Origin: Pseudomonadota bacterium
GTDB lineage: Bacteria > Pseudomonadota > Gammaproteobacteria > Burkholderiales > Burkholderiaceae_C
Assembly (NCBI GenBank): GCA_023442945.1
Contig: JAEZWW010000073.1
Location: 1 to 13,899, forward strand
Direction of reading: 5' to 3'
DNA: 13,899 nt
Part shown: piece by piece, positions 1 to 6,819 of the stretch
How positions within the stretch are numbered: the first letter of the stretch is position 1
Layout of the letters: the number at the start of each line of letters is the position of its first letter
The notes under the pieces: generated by a model
Database searches by the model: none
Told to the model about the DNA's origin: nothing
What the model saw: only the letters and a program-made list of their open reading frames with translations
Made by a program: the position numbers and the translations under genes

Positions 1-30
1 GTGCGTGGCGGTGGCCGGGCGCGGGCGCGT

Positions 31-327
31 TCAGGCGGGGGCCGGTGCCGGGCCGGTGGCGGCTTCCAGCGCGCCCAGCCAGCGCAGGGCGTGGCGCCCG
101 CCGTCGTCGACCGGGCCGCACATGTCGAGCGCGGGGCGGAGCTGGCGGCAGACGGCGGGGCGCTCGGGCTGGCCGAAGAGGCGGCAGCGCAGATCGGCGT
201 CCAGCTGCACGCAGGGCACACCGGCCGGTTTGCCGCCCGGCATGCCAGGGATAGCCGAGCTGATCGACGGCGCGATGCAGCAGGCGCCGCAGCGCGGGCG
301 GCAGGTGGGTGAAGGTGATTCAGGCAT
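31..327 (-). CDS. YkgJ-family cysteine cluster protein (putative metal/Fe-S binding)
   Basis: A 98-residue protein read right to left from ATG at 327 to TGA at 31. Eight cysteines (9, 13, 16, 17, 39, 48, 60, 70) follow the pattern of the YkgJ/UPF0153 zinc- or iron-chelating family: CGACC near the N-terminus, then GMPGGKPAGVPC, RCRLFGQPERPAVC and a last MCG. The clustered cysteines suggest binding of a metal or Fe-S centre; the substrate and true function of the family are not known. No good ribosome-binding site precedes the ATG. A copy of the dispersed palindromic repeat (331-391) lies immediately upstream. The C-terminal 25 residues are Ala/Pro-rich and not conserved-looking. Length is typical for the short form of the family. 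The family call is confident; the function is unknown. Confidence 0.82.
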   Translation of the reverse strand: MPESPSPTCRPRCGACCIAPSISSAIPGMPGGKPAGVPCVQLDADLRCRLFGQPERPAVCRQLRPALDMCGPVDDGGRHALRWLGALEAATGPAPAPA

Positions 328-330
328 CCG

Positions 331-391
331 ATCGGCCGCCAGCGCTGGAAGGATCTGCGCAGTCAGCTATCAAGACAGGAGTAAATTGTAA
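331..391 (+). repeat. Dispersed palindromic repeat, copy A
   Basis: Contains ATCGGCC, a palindrome CCAGCGCTGG (339-348), then GGATCTGCGCAGTCAGCTAT (351-370) and C371. The same order, with the conserved core TGCGC-r-GnCAGCTA, recurs at 9094-9155, 10455-10515 (inverted), 4678-4744 (inverted) and inside parB at 12985-13042. It sits directly upstream of the YkgJ-type gene and may overlap its promoter. The second hairpin is weak in this copy. Confidence 0.65.
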
Positions 392-526
392 AAACATGCG
401 AACTTCGTGCTGACTTGTCCTACGGCCGGCGCGCTCGCCCGCCGACGCGGCGCGCGGCCGCGTGATGGCCACAATGGACGCGCTATTGACCCCAACCCGT
501 TGCAGCAACCAACCAGGAGAAAAACC

Positions 527-712
527 ATGTTGAAGTGGGCCATCATTTTCGCCGTCATTGCCCTGATCGCCGGCCTGCTGGGCTTCAGCGGCGTCGCCGC
601 CGGCGCGGCGGGGATCGCCAAGATCCTGTTCATCCTGTTCCTGGTGGTGGCGGTGATCATGTTGGTGCTCGCTATCATGGGCGGTAAGGCGGTAGGCAAA
701 GCCTTGAAGTGA
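527..712 (+). CDS. DUF1328 (YtjA-like) small membrane protein
   Basis: A 61-residue hydrophobic peptide beginning MLKWAIIFAVIALIAGLLGF and ending in a short basic tail (GGKAVGKALK). It has two predicted membrane segments (about 4-24 and 30-52) joined by a Gly/Ala-rich turn, which matches the DUF1328/YtjA family in length and sequence. The family is widespread in proteobacteria, sits in the inner membrane and has no established function. The ATG at 527 is chosen because AGGAGA (515-520) lies six bases upstream and the family begins at this methionine; an in-frame extension back to 407 is not needed. It is monocistronic-looking, followed by a GC hairpin at 784-805. Confidence 0.9.
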   Translation: MLKWAIIFAVIALIAGLLGFSGVAAGAAGIAKILFILFLVVAVIMLVLAIMGGKAVGKALK

Positions 713-783
713 CGGCTGCAGTGGCGGCTGCTGGGAGCGTGCGCCCGACGCCGCCCTGTCGCGCCTTGCCCTGACCCCGATCT

Positions 784-805
784 CGCCCCTGCACCGCCAG
801 GGGCG
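784..805 (+). other. Perfect 8-bp GC hairpin before the oxidase gene
   Basis: CGCCCCTG (784-791), six-base loop CACCGC, then CAGGGGCG (798-805) form a perfect stem. It could end transcription of the small membrane gene, but no T-run follows, so a classical intrinsic terminator is doubtful. The AGGGG in the right arm (799-803) is also the best ribosome-binding sequence for a TTG start at 809, so the stem could hide that site. Confidence 0.4.
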
Positions 806-835
806 CGCTTGTTGAAAACACCCACACCCCATCCC

Positions 836-2110
836 ATGACCGACCGCCACGACGAGCGCGCCAGCGCGCAAGCCACCCCCTCCCCCCGCCGCCGCTTTTT
901 GCAGGCCACGGCCGCCGGCGCGGCGGCGGTGGCGTCGGGCGCGCTGCAGGCCCAGACCGCTGCGCCGGCCAGCGCCCCGGCGCCGTTCACGGTCGGCCTG
1001 CCGGAAGGCGGTGCGGCCGCGGCGGCGCCCTTCAGCGCCCAGGCGGTGGAGCGCCCGCTGCGCATCGCCGACCCGAACGACCTGGAGGCCGAGGCGCGCC
1101 GGGTGATGGACCCGGGCGCCTTCGCGTTCATCTCGTCCGGCGCCGACAGCCAATGGACGCTGCGCCAAAACCGCAGCGCGTTTGACCGCCTGGCGATTCG
1201 CCCGCATTACCTGGTCGGCAAGCCCGCGCCCGATCTGCGCACCGAACTGCTGGGGCAACAGCTGTCGCTGCCGATCATCACCGCGCCCATGGGCGCGCAC
1301 GGTCTGGCGCACCAGTCGGCCGAGCTGGGCACGGCGCGCGGCACGGCCGAGGCCGGCAGCCTGATGACGGTGAGCACCATGGCCAACCGCAGCATCGAAG
1401 ACATTGCGGCGGCCAGCAGCGGACCGAAGTGGTTCCAGCTGTACCTGCCGCAAGACCGGGGCGAGGCGCAGGCCTTGCTGCGCCGGGCCGAAACCGCGGG
1501 CTACCGCGCCATCGTGTTCGCCATCGACGCGTTTGCGCCGGGCAGCTCGGACGCCACGATCCGCATACAGTTCAAGATGCCGTCCACGCTGCAGCTGGTG
1601 AACGCCGGCAAGAGTGGCTACAAGACCAGCCTGAGCTGGGACGACGTGCAGTTCATCCGCCAGGCCACCAAGCTGCCCGTGGTGCTGAAGGGCGTGCTGA
1701 CGCCCGAGGTGGCGCGCCAGGCGTTGGCGCACGGCGTGGCGGCGGTGCAGGTGTCCAACCACGGCGGGCGCCAGCTGGACGGCGTGCCCGCTGCCATCGA
1801 CGCGCTGCCGGCCGTGGTGGACGCGGTGCAGGGCCGCGTGCCGGTGATCATGGACAGCGGCATCCGCCGCGGCACCGACGTGTTCAAGGCGCTGGCGCTG
1901 GGCGCCAACGCGGTGGCCATCGGCCGGCCGGTGCTGTACGCGCTGTCGCTGGGCGGCGCGTTGGGCGTGCACAGCCTGTACGAGCGCCTGCGCGACGAGT
2001 TGAAGCGCGACATGATGATCGCCGGCCTGGCGTCGGTGCGCGAATTCAACCGCCAGTACGTGCTGCGCGCGCCGGGCACGCCCGGCGCAGAGGCCGTCAA
2101 ACTGGGCTGA
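836..2110 (+). CDS. Tat-exported FMN-dependent alpha-hydroxy-acid oxidase family protein
   Basis: A 424-residue member of the lactate oxidase/glycolate oxidase/LldD TIM-barrel family, which oxidises L-2-hydroxy acids to 2-keto acids using FMN. Residues 16-39 (SPRRRFLQ, hydrophobic Ala-rich stretch, then ALQA before Q40) look like a twin-arginine signal peptide, so a folded, cofactor-loaded periplasmic enzyme is likely. Family motifs are APMGAHGLAHQSAE, FQLYLPQD, Lys285 in VVLKG, the catalytic SNHGGRQ with His309 and Arg312, and the FMN-phosphate loop DSGIRRG. Two substrate-carboxylate positions differ: the usual Tyr is Phe98 (FAFISSGA) and the usual Arg after the barrel loop is Ser (GSSDAT, 236-241). 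Substrate therefore cannot be assigned. ATG 836 is preferred; a TTG at 809 with AGGGG upstream would add nine residues. The cation transporter gene follows after 40 bases. Confidence 0.87.
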   Translation: MTDRHDERASAQATPSPRRRFLQATAAGAAAVASGALQAQTAAPASAPAPFTVGLPEGGAAAAAPFSAQAVERPLRIADPNDLEAEARRVMDPGAFAFISSGADSQWTLRQNRSAFDRLAIRPHYLVGKPAPDLRTELLGQQLSLPIITAPMGAHGLAHQSAELGTARGTAEAGSLMTVSTMANRSIEDIAAASSGPKWFQLYLPQDRGEAQALLRRAETAGYRAIVFAIDAFAPGSSDATIRIQFKMPSTLQLVNAGKSGYKTSLSWDDVQFIRQATKLPVVLKGVLTPEVARQALAHGVAAVQVSNHGGRQLDGVPAAIDALPAVVDAVQGRVPVIMDSGIRRGTDVFKALALGANAVAIGRPVLYALSLGGALGVHSLYERLRDELKRDMMIAGLASVREFNRQYVLRAPGTPGAEAVKLG

Positions 2111-2150
2111 GCCGCGCGGCTGCGTGCACTGATATCCCGGTCGCCTCACG

Positions 2151-3188
2151 ATGACCACGTCGCAGCACGGCTCGAACAAGCTGGTGGTCTACGCCGCGCT
2201 GGCGGGCAACCTGGCGGTGGCGGTGGTGAAGTTCATCGCGGCGGCGCTGACCGGCAGCTCGGCCATGCTGAGCGAAGGCGTGCATTCGTTGGTCGACACC
2301 GGCAACGAGGTGCTGCTGCTGTACGGCATGAAGCAGGCCAGCCAACCGCCGGACGAATCGCACCCGTTCGGTTATGGGCGCGAGGTGTACTTCTGGTCCT
2401 TCATCGTCGCGCTGCTGGTGTTTGCGCTGGGCGCGGGCGTGTCGCTGTACGAAGGCGTGCACCACCTGCGCAACCCCGAGCCGATGACGCGGCCCATGGT
2501 CAACTACATCGTGCTGTTGGCAGCGATGGTGTTTGAGGGCAGCTCGTGGTGGGTGGCGTGGCGCGAATTCAAGCGCGCGCGCGGCGCGGTCGACACGCTG
2601 CAGGCGGTGCGCGACAGCAAGGACCCGACCACCTTCGTCGTGCTGTTTGAAGACAGCGCGGCCATGGTGGGCCTGGCGATCGCTTTGGTCGGCGTCGCCA
2701 TCAGCCATTTGATGGGCATTCCCGAGGCCGACGGTGTGGCCTCCATCCTGATCGGCTTGGTGCTGGCGACGACGGCCTATTTTCTGGCGGTGGAGACCAA
2801 GGGCTTGCTGATGGGCGAGCCGGCACTGCCGCGCGTGCGCCGCGCGATCGCCGAGGCGGCGAAGGCTGAGCCGGGCATCCGCTCGATCAATGCGGTCATC
2901 ACTTCGCAGCAGGGGCCGCACGCCGTGGTGGCGGCGGTGAGCGCCGAGTTTGAAGACCGCATGACGGCGGTCGAGATTGAGGCCTGCATCGAGCACATCG
3001 AGGCCGCACTCAAGGTCAGCGCGCCGGATGTGATCGCGTTGTTCGTCAAGCCGCAGACGCCGGCGGCCTGGGCCGAGCGCGTGCGACGGCGCGGCTGGGT
3101 CGCCGCCAATGGGCGCGCGCCGTTTCGGGACGACGTGACCGACCGTGCCGCCTCCGCACCGCCGGTCGCGCCGCCGCCTCAGGGGTAG
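2151..3188 (+). CDS. Cation diffusion facilitator (ZnT9-like) transporter
   Basis: A 345-residue inner-membrane CDF transporter that probably exports divalent metal ions (Zn, Fe, Co or Mn) against protons. TM2 carries SEGVHSLVDTGNE, with His45 and Asp49 in the metal-site positions, followed by the family signature HPFGYGREVYFWSF (71-84). Further membrane segments lie near 85-105, 118-135, 165-187 and 195-214. A cytoplasmic alpha/beta C-terminal domain occupies about 225-310, followed by a Pro/Ala-rich tail. In TM5 the canonical HxxxD reads VxxxD (Val164 to Asp168, within LFEDSAA), as in SLC30A9-like members, so the ion cannot be predicted. ATG at 2151 has no clear Shine-Dalgarno; the 40-base gap suggests co-transcription with the upstream oxidase gene. 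The 3' end overlaps the convergent glutamate dehydrogenase gene by ten bases. Confidence 0.9.
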   Translation: MTTSQHGSNKLVVYAALAGNLAVAVVKFIAAALTGSSAMLSEGVHSLVDTGNEVLLLYGMKQASQPPDESHPFGYGREVYFWSFIVALLVFALGAGVSLYEGVHHLRNPEPMTRPMVNYIVLLAAMVFEGSSWWVAWREFKRARGAVDTLQAVRDSKDPTTFVVLFEDSAAMVGLAIALVGVAISHLMGIPEADGVASILIGLVLATTAYFLAVETKGLLMGEPALPRVRRAIAEAAKAEPGIRSINAVITSQQGPHAVVAAVSAEFEDRMTAVEIEACIEHIEAALKVSAPDVIALFVKPQTPAAWAERVRRRGWVAANGRAPFRDDVTDRAASAPPVAPPPQG

Positions 3189-4564
3189 AGGCCGCGCTGG
3201 TCGCGTGCCGTCAGGATGCGCGTGCAGGCCACGATGAAGGTGGCGGTGCGCAGGCTGACCTTGTGCTGCTGCGCGGTGTTCCACACGCCGGCAAAGGCCT
3301 CTTTCATGATGCGGACCAGGCGCTGGTTGATTTCCTCTTCGCTCCAGAAGAAGCTGGAGAAGTCCTGCACCCATTCGAAGTAGCTCACCGTCACGCCGCC
3401 GGCGTTGGCGATCACGTCGGGCACGACCAGCACGCCCTTGTCCTGCAGGATGTCGTCGGCCTCGGGCGTGGTGGGGCCGTTGGCGCCTTCGATCACCATC
3501 TTGGCCTTGACCTTGCCGGCGTTGTCCTTGGTCAACTGGCCTTCCAGCGCGGCGGGGATCAGGATGTCGCACTTGGTGCCCCAGAACTCGCCTGGCTTGA
3601 GCGCCTCGCCGCCCTTGAAGCCGGCCACGCCACCGGTTTCGGCCACGTGGTCCAGCAGCTTGGGCACGTTCAGGCCCTTGTCGTTGGCGACGCCGCCGGT
3701 GTGGTCCTGCACCGCGACGACCAGCGCACCGGCTTCGGCGAACAGCTTGCCGGCGATGCCGCCGACGTTGCCGAAGCCCTGCACCGCCACGCGGGCGCCG
3801 GCGATCGGCAGGCCGATCTGCTGCGCCGCTTCCACCCCGACGGTGAACACGCCGCGGCCGGTGGCCTCACGCCGGCCGAGCGAGCCGCCCAGGTCGATCG
3901 GCTTGCCGGTGACCACGCCGGTGGCGGTGGAGCCGGTGTTCATCGAATAGGTGTCCATCATCCAGGCCATCACCTTTTCGTTGGTGTTGACGTCGGGCGC
4001 GGGGATGTCCTTGTTGGGGCCGATGATGATGCCGATCTCGCTGGTGTAGCGGCGCGTCAGGCGTTCCAGTTCGCCCTTGGACAGCGTGCGGGGGTCGACG
4101 CGGATGCCGCCCTTGGCGCCGCCGTAGGGCACGTTCACGGCGGCGTTCTTCACCGACATCCAGGCCGCCAGCGCCATGACCTCGGACAGCGTCACCGCTT
4201 GGTGGAAGCGCACGCCGCCCTTGCCGGGGCCGCGGCTGACGTTGTGCTGCACGCGGTAGCCTTCGAAGTGGGCGATGGTGCCGTTGTCCAGCTCGATCGG
4301 CACGTCGACGATCAGCGCGCGCTTGGGCCGCTTGAGCGTTTCCACCCAGCGCGCCAGCGAGCCCAGGTAAGGCGTGACGCGGTCGACCTGGGTCAGGTAG
4401 ATGCCCCAGGGGCCGAGGTGGTTCGGGTCAAGGTACGAAGGCAGCTGGTGCGCGGGCGCGCTGGCCGCAGCGGGCGCTGGGGCCGAGGCGGTTTTAGGCG
4501 CTGCTTTCGGCGCTGCCTGGGTGGCGGGGGCCGACGAGGCCTTCTTCGATTTCGCGGTAGCCAT
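3179..4564 (-). CDS. gdhA: Glutamate dehydrogenase (Glu/Leu/Phe/Val family)
   Basis: A 461-residue cytoplasmic enzyme that interconverts glutamate with 2-oxoglutarate and ammonia using NAD(P). The dimerisation/substrate domain carries GPGKGGVRF (112-120) and PYGGAKGG (146-153) with catalytic Lys151, then APDVNTNE with Asp191. The Rossmann domain carries VQGFGNVGG (261-269) and EGANGPTT (359-366). The catalytic core starts near residue 40 (LPSYLDP); before it is a 38-residue Ala/Pro/Lys low-complexity extension, longer than in the relatives I recall. ATG at 4564 is supported by AGGAGA (4570-4575, complement) five bases upstream. A possible extended -10 (TGCTATGCT on the minus strand, 4634-4642) lies in the region divergent from mnmG. 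Coenzyme preference cannot be decided from sequence. The symbol follows common usage. Confidence 0.94.
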   Translation of the reverse strand: MATAKSKKASSAPATQAAPKAAPKTASAPAPAAASAPAHQLPSYLDPNHLGPWGIYLTQVDRVTPYLGSLARWVETLKRPKRALIVDVPIELDNGTIAHFEGYRVQHNVSRGPGKGGVRFHQAVTLSEVMALAAWMSVKNAAVNVPYGGAKGGIRVDPRTLSKGELERLTRRYTSEIGIIIGPNKDIPAPDVNTNEKVMAWMMDTYSMNTGSTATGVVTGKPIDLGGSLGRREATGRGVFTVGVEAAQQIGLPIAGARVAVQGFGNVGGIAGKLFAEAGALVVAVQDHTGGVANDKGLNVPKLLDHVAETGGVAGFKGGEALKPGEFWGTKCDILIPAALEGQLTKDNAGKVKAKMVIEGANGPTTPEADDILQDKGVLVVPDVIANAGGVTVSYFEWVQDFSSFFWSEEEINQRLVRIMKEAFAGVWNTAQQHKVSLRTATFIVACTRILTARDQRGLYP

Positions 4565-4633
4565 GGGTGTCTCCTGGTTCGACCGGCGTCGTGCCCAGCT
4601 CCCTCGTCTGTGTCCACGTGCGGTCGCCGCGCC

Positions 4634-4642
4634 AGCATAGCA
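4634..4642 (-). promoter_or_regulatory. Candidate extended -10 promoter for gdhA
   Basis: On the minus strand the sequence reads TGC-TATGCT, an extended -10 type element about 70 bases upstream of the glutamate dehydrogenase start. No convincing -35 hexamer is correctly spaced, so this rests on the extended -10 alone. Confidence 0.3.
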
Positions 4643-4677
4643 GGGCCGCGTGAACGTCCTCGCCCTGCAGTGCCTCA

Positions 4678-4744
4678 TTGCTATCAATAGAGTAGCTGTC
4701 TGCGCAGTGTGGTCGCGACAGAATGGCCAATTGCCTCTAAAATA
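4678..4744 (-). repeat. Dispersed palindromic repeat, copy E (upstream of mnmG)
   Basis: Read on the minus strand it gives GGCAATTGGCC, a GTCGCGAC palindrome (4713-4720), then TGCGCAGACAGCTACT (4691-4706) and a hairpin with arms GCTA/TAGC (4680-4683 with 4693-4696). This matches the core and layout of the other copies, most closely the distal arm in parB. It is the most diverged copy. The candidate mnmG promoter lies at its edge. Confidence 0.5.
4715..4743 (+). promoter_or_regulatory. Candidate sigma-70 promoter of mnmG
   Basis: GCGACA (4715-4720), a 17-base spacer and TAAAAT (4738-4743) resemble a -35/-10 pair (4 of 6 and 5 of 6 matches). Initiation near 4750 would leave a leader of about 50 bases before the GTG start. 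The whole element lies inside or at the edge of the repeat copy at 4678-4744. Confidence 0.4.
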
Positions 4745-4800
4745 AGCGCCTTTCCGGATTTCATGAGGACGCGGCCTGCCCAGCAGCGCCGCCATTTGCC

Positions 4801-6819
4801 GTGCCCCCACCGACCTACACCCATCCGCAGCACTTCGACGTGATCGTCGTGGGCGGCGGCCACGCCGGCACCGAAGCCGCGCTGGCCGCGGCGCGCATGG
4901 GCGCGCAGACCCTGCTGCTGACGCACAACATCGAAACCCTGGGCCAGATGAGCTGCAACCCCAGCATCGGCGGCATCGGCAAAGGTCACCTGGTCAAAGA
5001 GGTCGATGCGCTCGGCGGTGCCATGGCGCTGGCCACGGACGAGGGCGGCATCCAGTTCCGTATCCTCAACAGCAGCAAGGGCCCGGCCGTGCGCGCCACC
5101 CGCGCCCAGGCCGACCGCGTGCGCTACAAGGCCGCCATCCGCCGCATGCTGGAGAACCAGCCCAACCTGTGGCTGTTCCAGCAGGCGGTGGACGATCTGC
5201 TGCTGGAAGGCGACCGCGTGGTCGGCGCCGTGACGCAGGTCGGCATCGCCTTCCGCGGCCGCACCGTGGTGCTGACGGCCGGCACTTTCCTGGACGGGCG
5301 CATCCACGTCGGGCTGGACAACTACCAGGCCGGCCGCGCGGGCGACCCACCGGCGGTGTCGCTGTCCGCACGTTTGAAGGAATTGAAGCTGCCGCAAGGC
5401 CGGCTCAAGACCGGCACGCCGCCGCGGCTGGACGGTCGCAGCATCGACTTCACTGCCTGCGAAGAGCAGCCCGGCGACGGCATGCCCGGTGGCCAAAACC
5501 CGCAGATGCCGGTGTTCAGCTTCATGGGCCGCGCCGACATGCACCCGCAGCAGGTGCCGTGCTGGATCACGCACACCAACGCGCGCACGCACGAGATCAT
5601 CCGCAGCGGCTTTGACCGCAGCCCCATGTTCACCGGCAAGATCGAAGGCGTGGGCCCGCGCTATTGCCCCAGCGTGGAAGACAAGATCAACCGCTTTGCC
5701 GACAAGGAAAGCCACCAGATCTTCCTGGAGCCCGAAGGCCTGGACACGCACGAGGTGTATCCCAACGGCATTTCCACCAGCCTGCCGTTCGACATCCAGC
5801 TGGCGCTGGTGCGCAGCATGAAGGGCTTGGAGAACGCGCACATCCTGCGCCCCGGCTACGCCATCGAATACGACTACTTCGATCCGCGCAGCCTGAAGAG
5901 CAGCTTCGAGACCAGGCAGATCGGCGGCCTGTTCTTTGCTGGCCAGATCAACGGCACGACCGGCTACGAAGAGGCGGCGGCCCAGGGCCTGTTTGCCGGC
6001 ATCAACGCCGCTCTGCAGTGCCGGCAACTGGACGGCCGCCCCGACGATTTTGGCGGCCAGTGGCTGCCGCGACGGGACGAAGCCTACTTGGGCGTGCTGG
6101 TCGACGACCTGATCACCAAGGGCGTGACCGAGCCGTACCGCATGTTCACCAGCCGCGCGGAGTTCCGCCTGCAGCTGCGCGAAGACAACGCCGACATGCG
6201 CTTGACCGAAGTCGGACGCCAACTGGGTCTGGTCGACGATGCGCGTTGGGACGCGTTCAGTCGCAAGCGCGACGCCGTTTCACGTGAAACCGAACGACTG
6301 AAAGCGACCTGGGTTAACCCGCGCAATCTGCCGGCAGCCGAGTCCGAGCGCGTGTTGGGCAAAGCCATCGAGCACGAGCACAACCTGTTCGACTTGCTGC
6401 GCCGGCCGGGTGTCAGCTATGACGCGCTGGTAGGTATGGATGGTGGCAAGCACCGCTCCGACGATGTTTCACGTGAAACACTGGGCGAGGACGTTGCCGG
6501 GCCTGTGATCGAGCAGGTGGAGATCGCCGCCAAATACTCGGGCTACATCGATCGCCAGCGCGAAGAAGTGGGCCGCACGGCGTATTACGAAAGCCTGCGC
6601 CTGCCCGCCGACCTGGACTATCTACAGATCACGGCGCTGTCGATCGAGGTGCGCCAGAAGCTGCAACAGCACCGGCCCGACACGCTGGGGCAGGCGGGGC
6701 GCATCAGCGGCGTCACGCCGGCAGCGATCTCGCTCTTGCTGATCCACCTGAAGAAGGGCGGCTTCAAAGGCTTTGCGGGCCCGGCGCCCGCGGCGGCCGA
6801 CGCGGCTCAGGCGGCATGA
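4801..6819 (+). CDS. mnmG: tRNA uridine-34 5-carboxymethylaminomethyl modification enzyme MnmG
   Basis: A 672-residue FAD protein that, with MnmE, installs the cmnm5 group at wobble U34 of certain tRNAs. The FAD-binding loop VGGGHAGTEAA lies at 17-27. Family signatures are GPRYCPSVEDK (285-295) and GQINGTTGYEEAAAQG (381-396); the C-terminal helical domain ends with GRISGVTPAAISLLL. The start is GTG 4801, with no in-frame ATG nearby and no strong Shine-Dalgarno; the protein aligns with relatives from FDVIVVGGG onward. It is about 40 residues longer than E. coli MnmG (629), partly from linkers near 500-530 and 545-570 and a Pro/Ala-rich tail. Two parS sites lie inside the gene, and both are read as Val-Ser-Arg-Glu-Thr (493-497 and 556-560). 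The stop overlaps the rsmG start (ATGA), which suggests coupled translation. Confidence 0.97.
   Translation: MPPPTYTHPQHFDVIVVGGGHAGTEAALAAARMGAQTLLLTHNIETLGQMSCNPSIGGIGKGHLVKEVDALGGAMALATDEGGIQFRILNSSKGPAVRATRAQADRVRYKAAIRRMLENQPNLWLFQQAVDDLLLEGDRVVGAVTQVGIAFRGRTVVLTAGTFLDGRIHVGLDNYQAGRAGDPPAVSLSARLKELKLPQGRLKTGTPPRLDGRSIDFTACEEQPGDGMPGGQNPQMPVFSFMGRADMHPQQVPCWITHTNARTHEIIRSGFDRSPMFTGKIEGVGPRYCPSVEDKINRFADKESHQIFLEPEGLDTHEVYPNGISTSLPFDIQLALVRSMKGLENAHILRPGYAIEYDYFDPRSLKSSFETRQIGGLFFAGQINGTTGYEEAAAQGLFAGINAALQCRQLDGRPDDFGGQWLPRRDEAYLGVLVDDLITKGVTEPYRMFTSRAEFRLQLREDNADMRLTEVGRQLGLVDDARWDAFSRKRDAVSRETERLKATWVNPRNLPAAESERVLGKAIEHEHNLFDLLRRPGVSYDALVGMDGGKHRSDDVSRETLGEDVAGPVIEQVEIAAKYSGYIDRQREEVGRTAYYESLRLPADLDYLQITALSIEVRQKLQQHRPDTLGQAGRISGVTPAAISLLLIHLKKGGFKGFAGPAPAAADAAQAA
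6276..6291. promoter_or_regulatory. parS centromere-like site 1 (inside mnmG)
   Basis: Palindromic GTTTCACGTGAAAC at 6277-6290 matches the chromosomal ParB-binding consensus TGTTnCACGTGAAACA in all but its outermost bases, which here are C and C. It lies in the mnmG coding sequence and is read as VSRET. A parA gene and a parB gene lie in the same window. Confidence 0.9.
6465..6480. promoter_or_regulatory. parS site 2 (inside mnmG), perfect 16-mer
   Basis: TGTTTCACGTGAAACA is a perfect 16-base palindrome and an exact match to the parS consensus. It is 188 bases from site 1, in a linker of MnmG that is longer than in E. coli, and is again read as VSRET. Confidence 0.95.

Noticed and set aside
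320..2179. Long minus-strand open frame (over 600 codons) across the oxidase gene
   Set aside because: It is His/Arg/Gln-rich with no family motif and lies fully antisense to an oxidase with clear FMN motifs; typical of high-GC shadow frames.
3644..3649. CACGTG cores outside the parS cluster (3644, 4615, 11437)
   Set aside because: Flanks do not match TGTTn...AAACA (for example GGCCACGTGGTC, TGTCCACGTGCGGT), so they are chance hexamers rather than parS.
3263..4690. 475-codon plus-strand open frame across glutamate dehydrogenase
   Set aside because: Antisense shadow: composition is Gly/Ala/His/Val-rich repeats of complementary codons, without motifs, while the opposite strand gives an intact GdhA.
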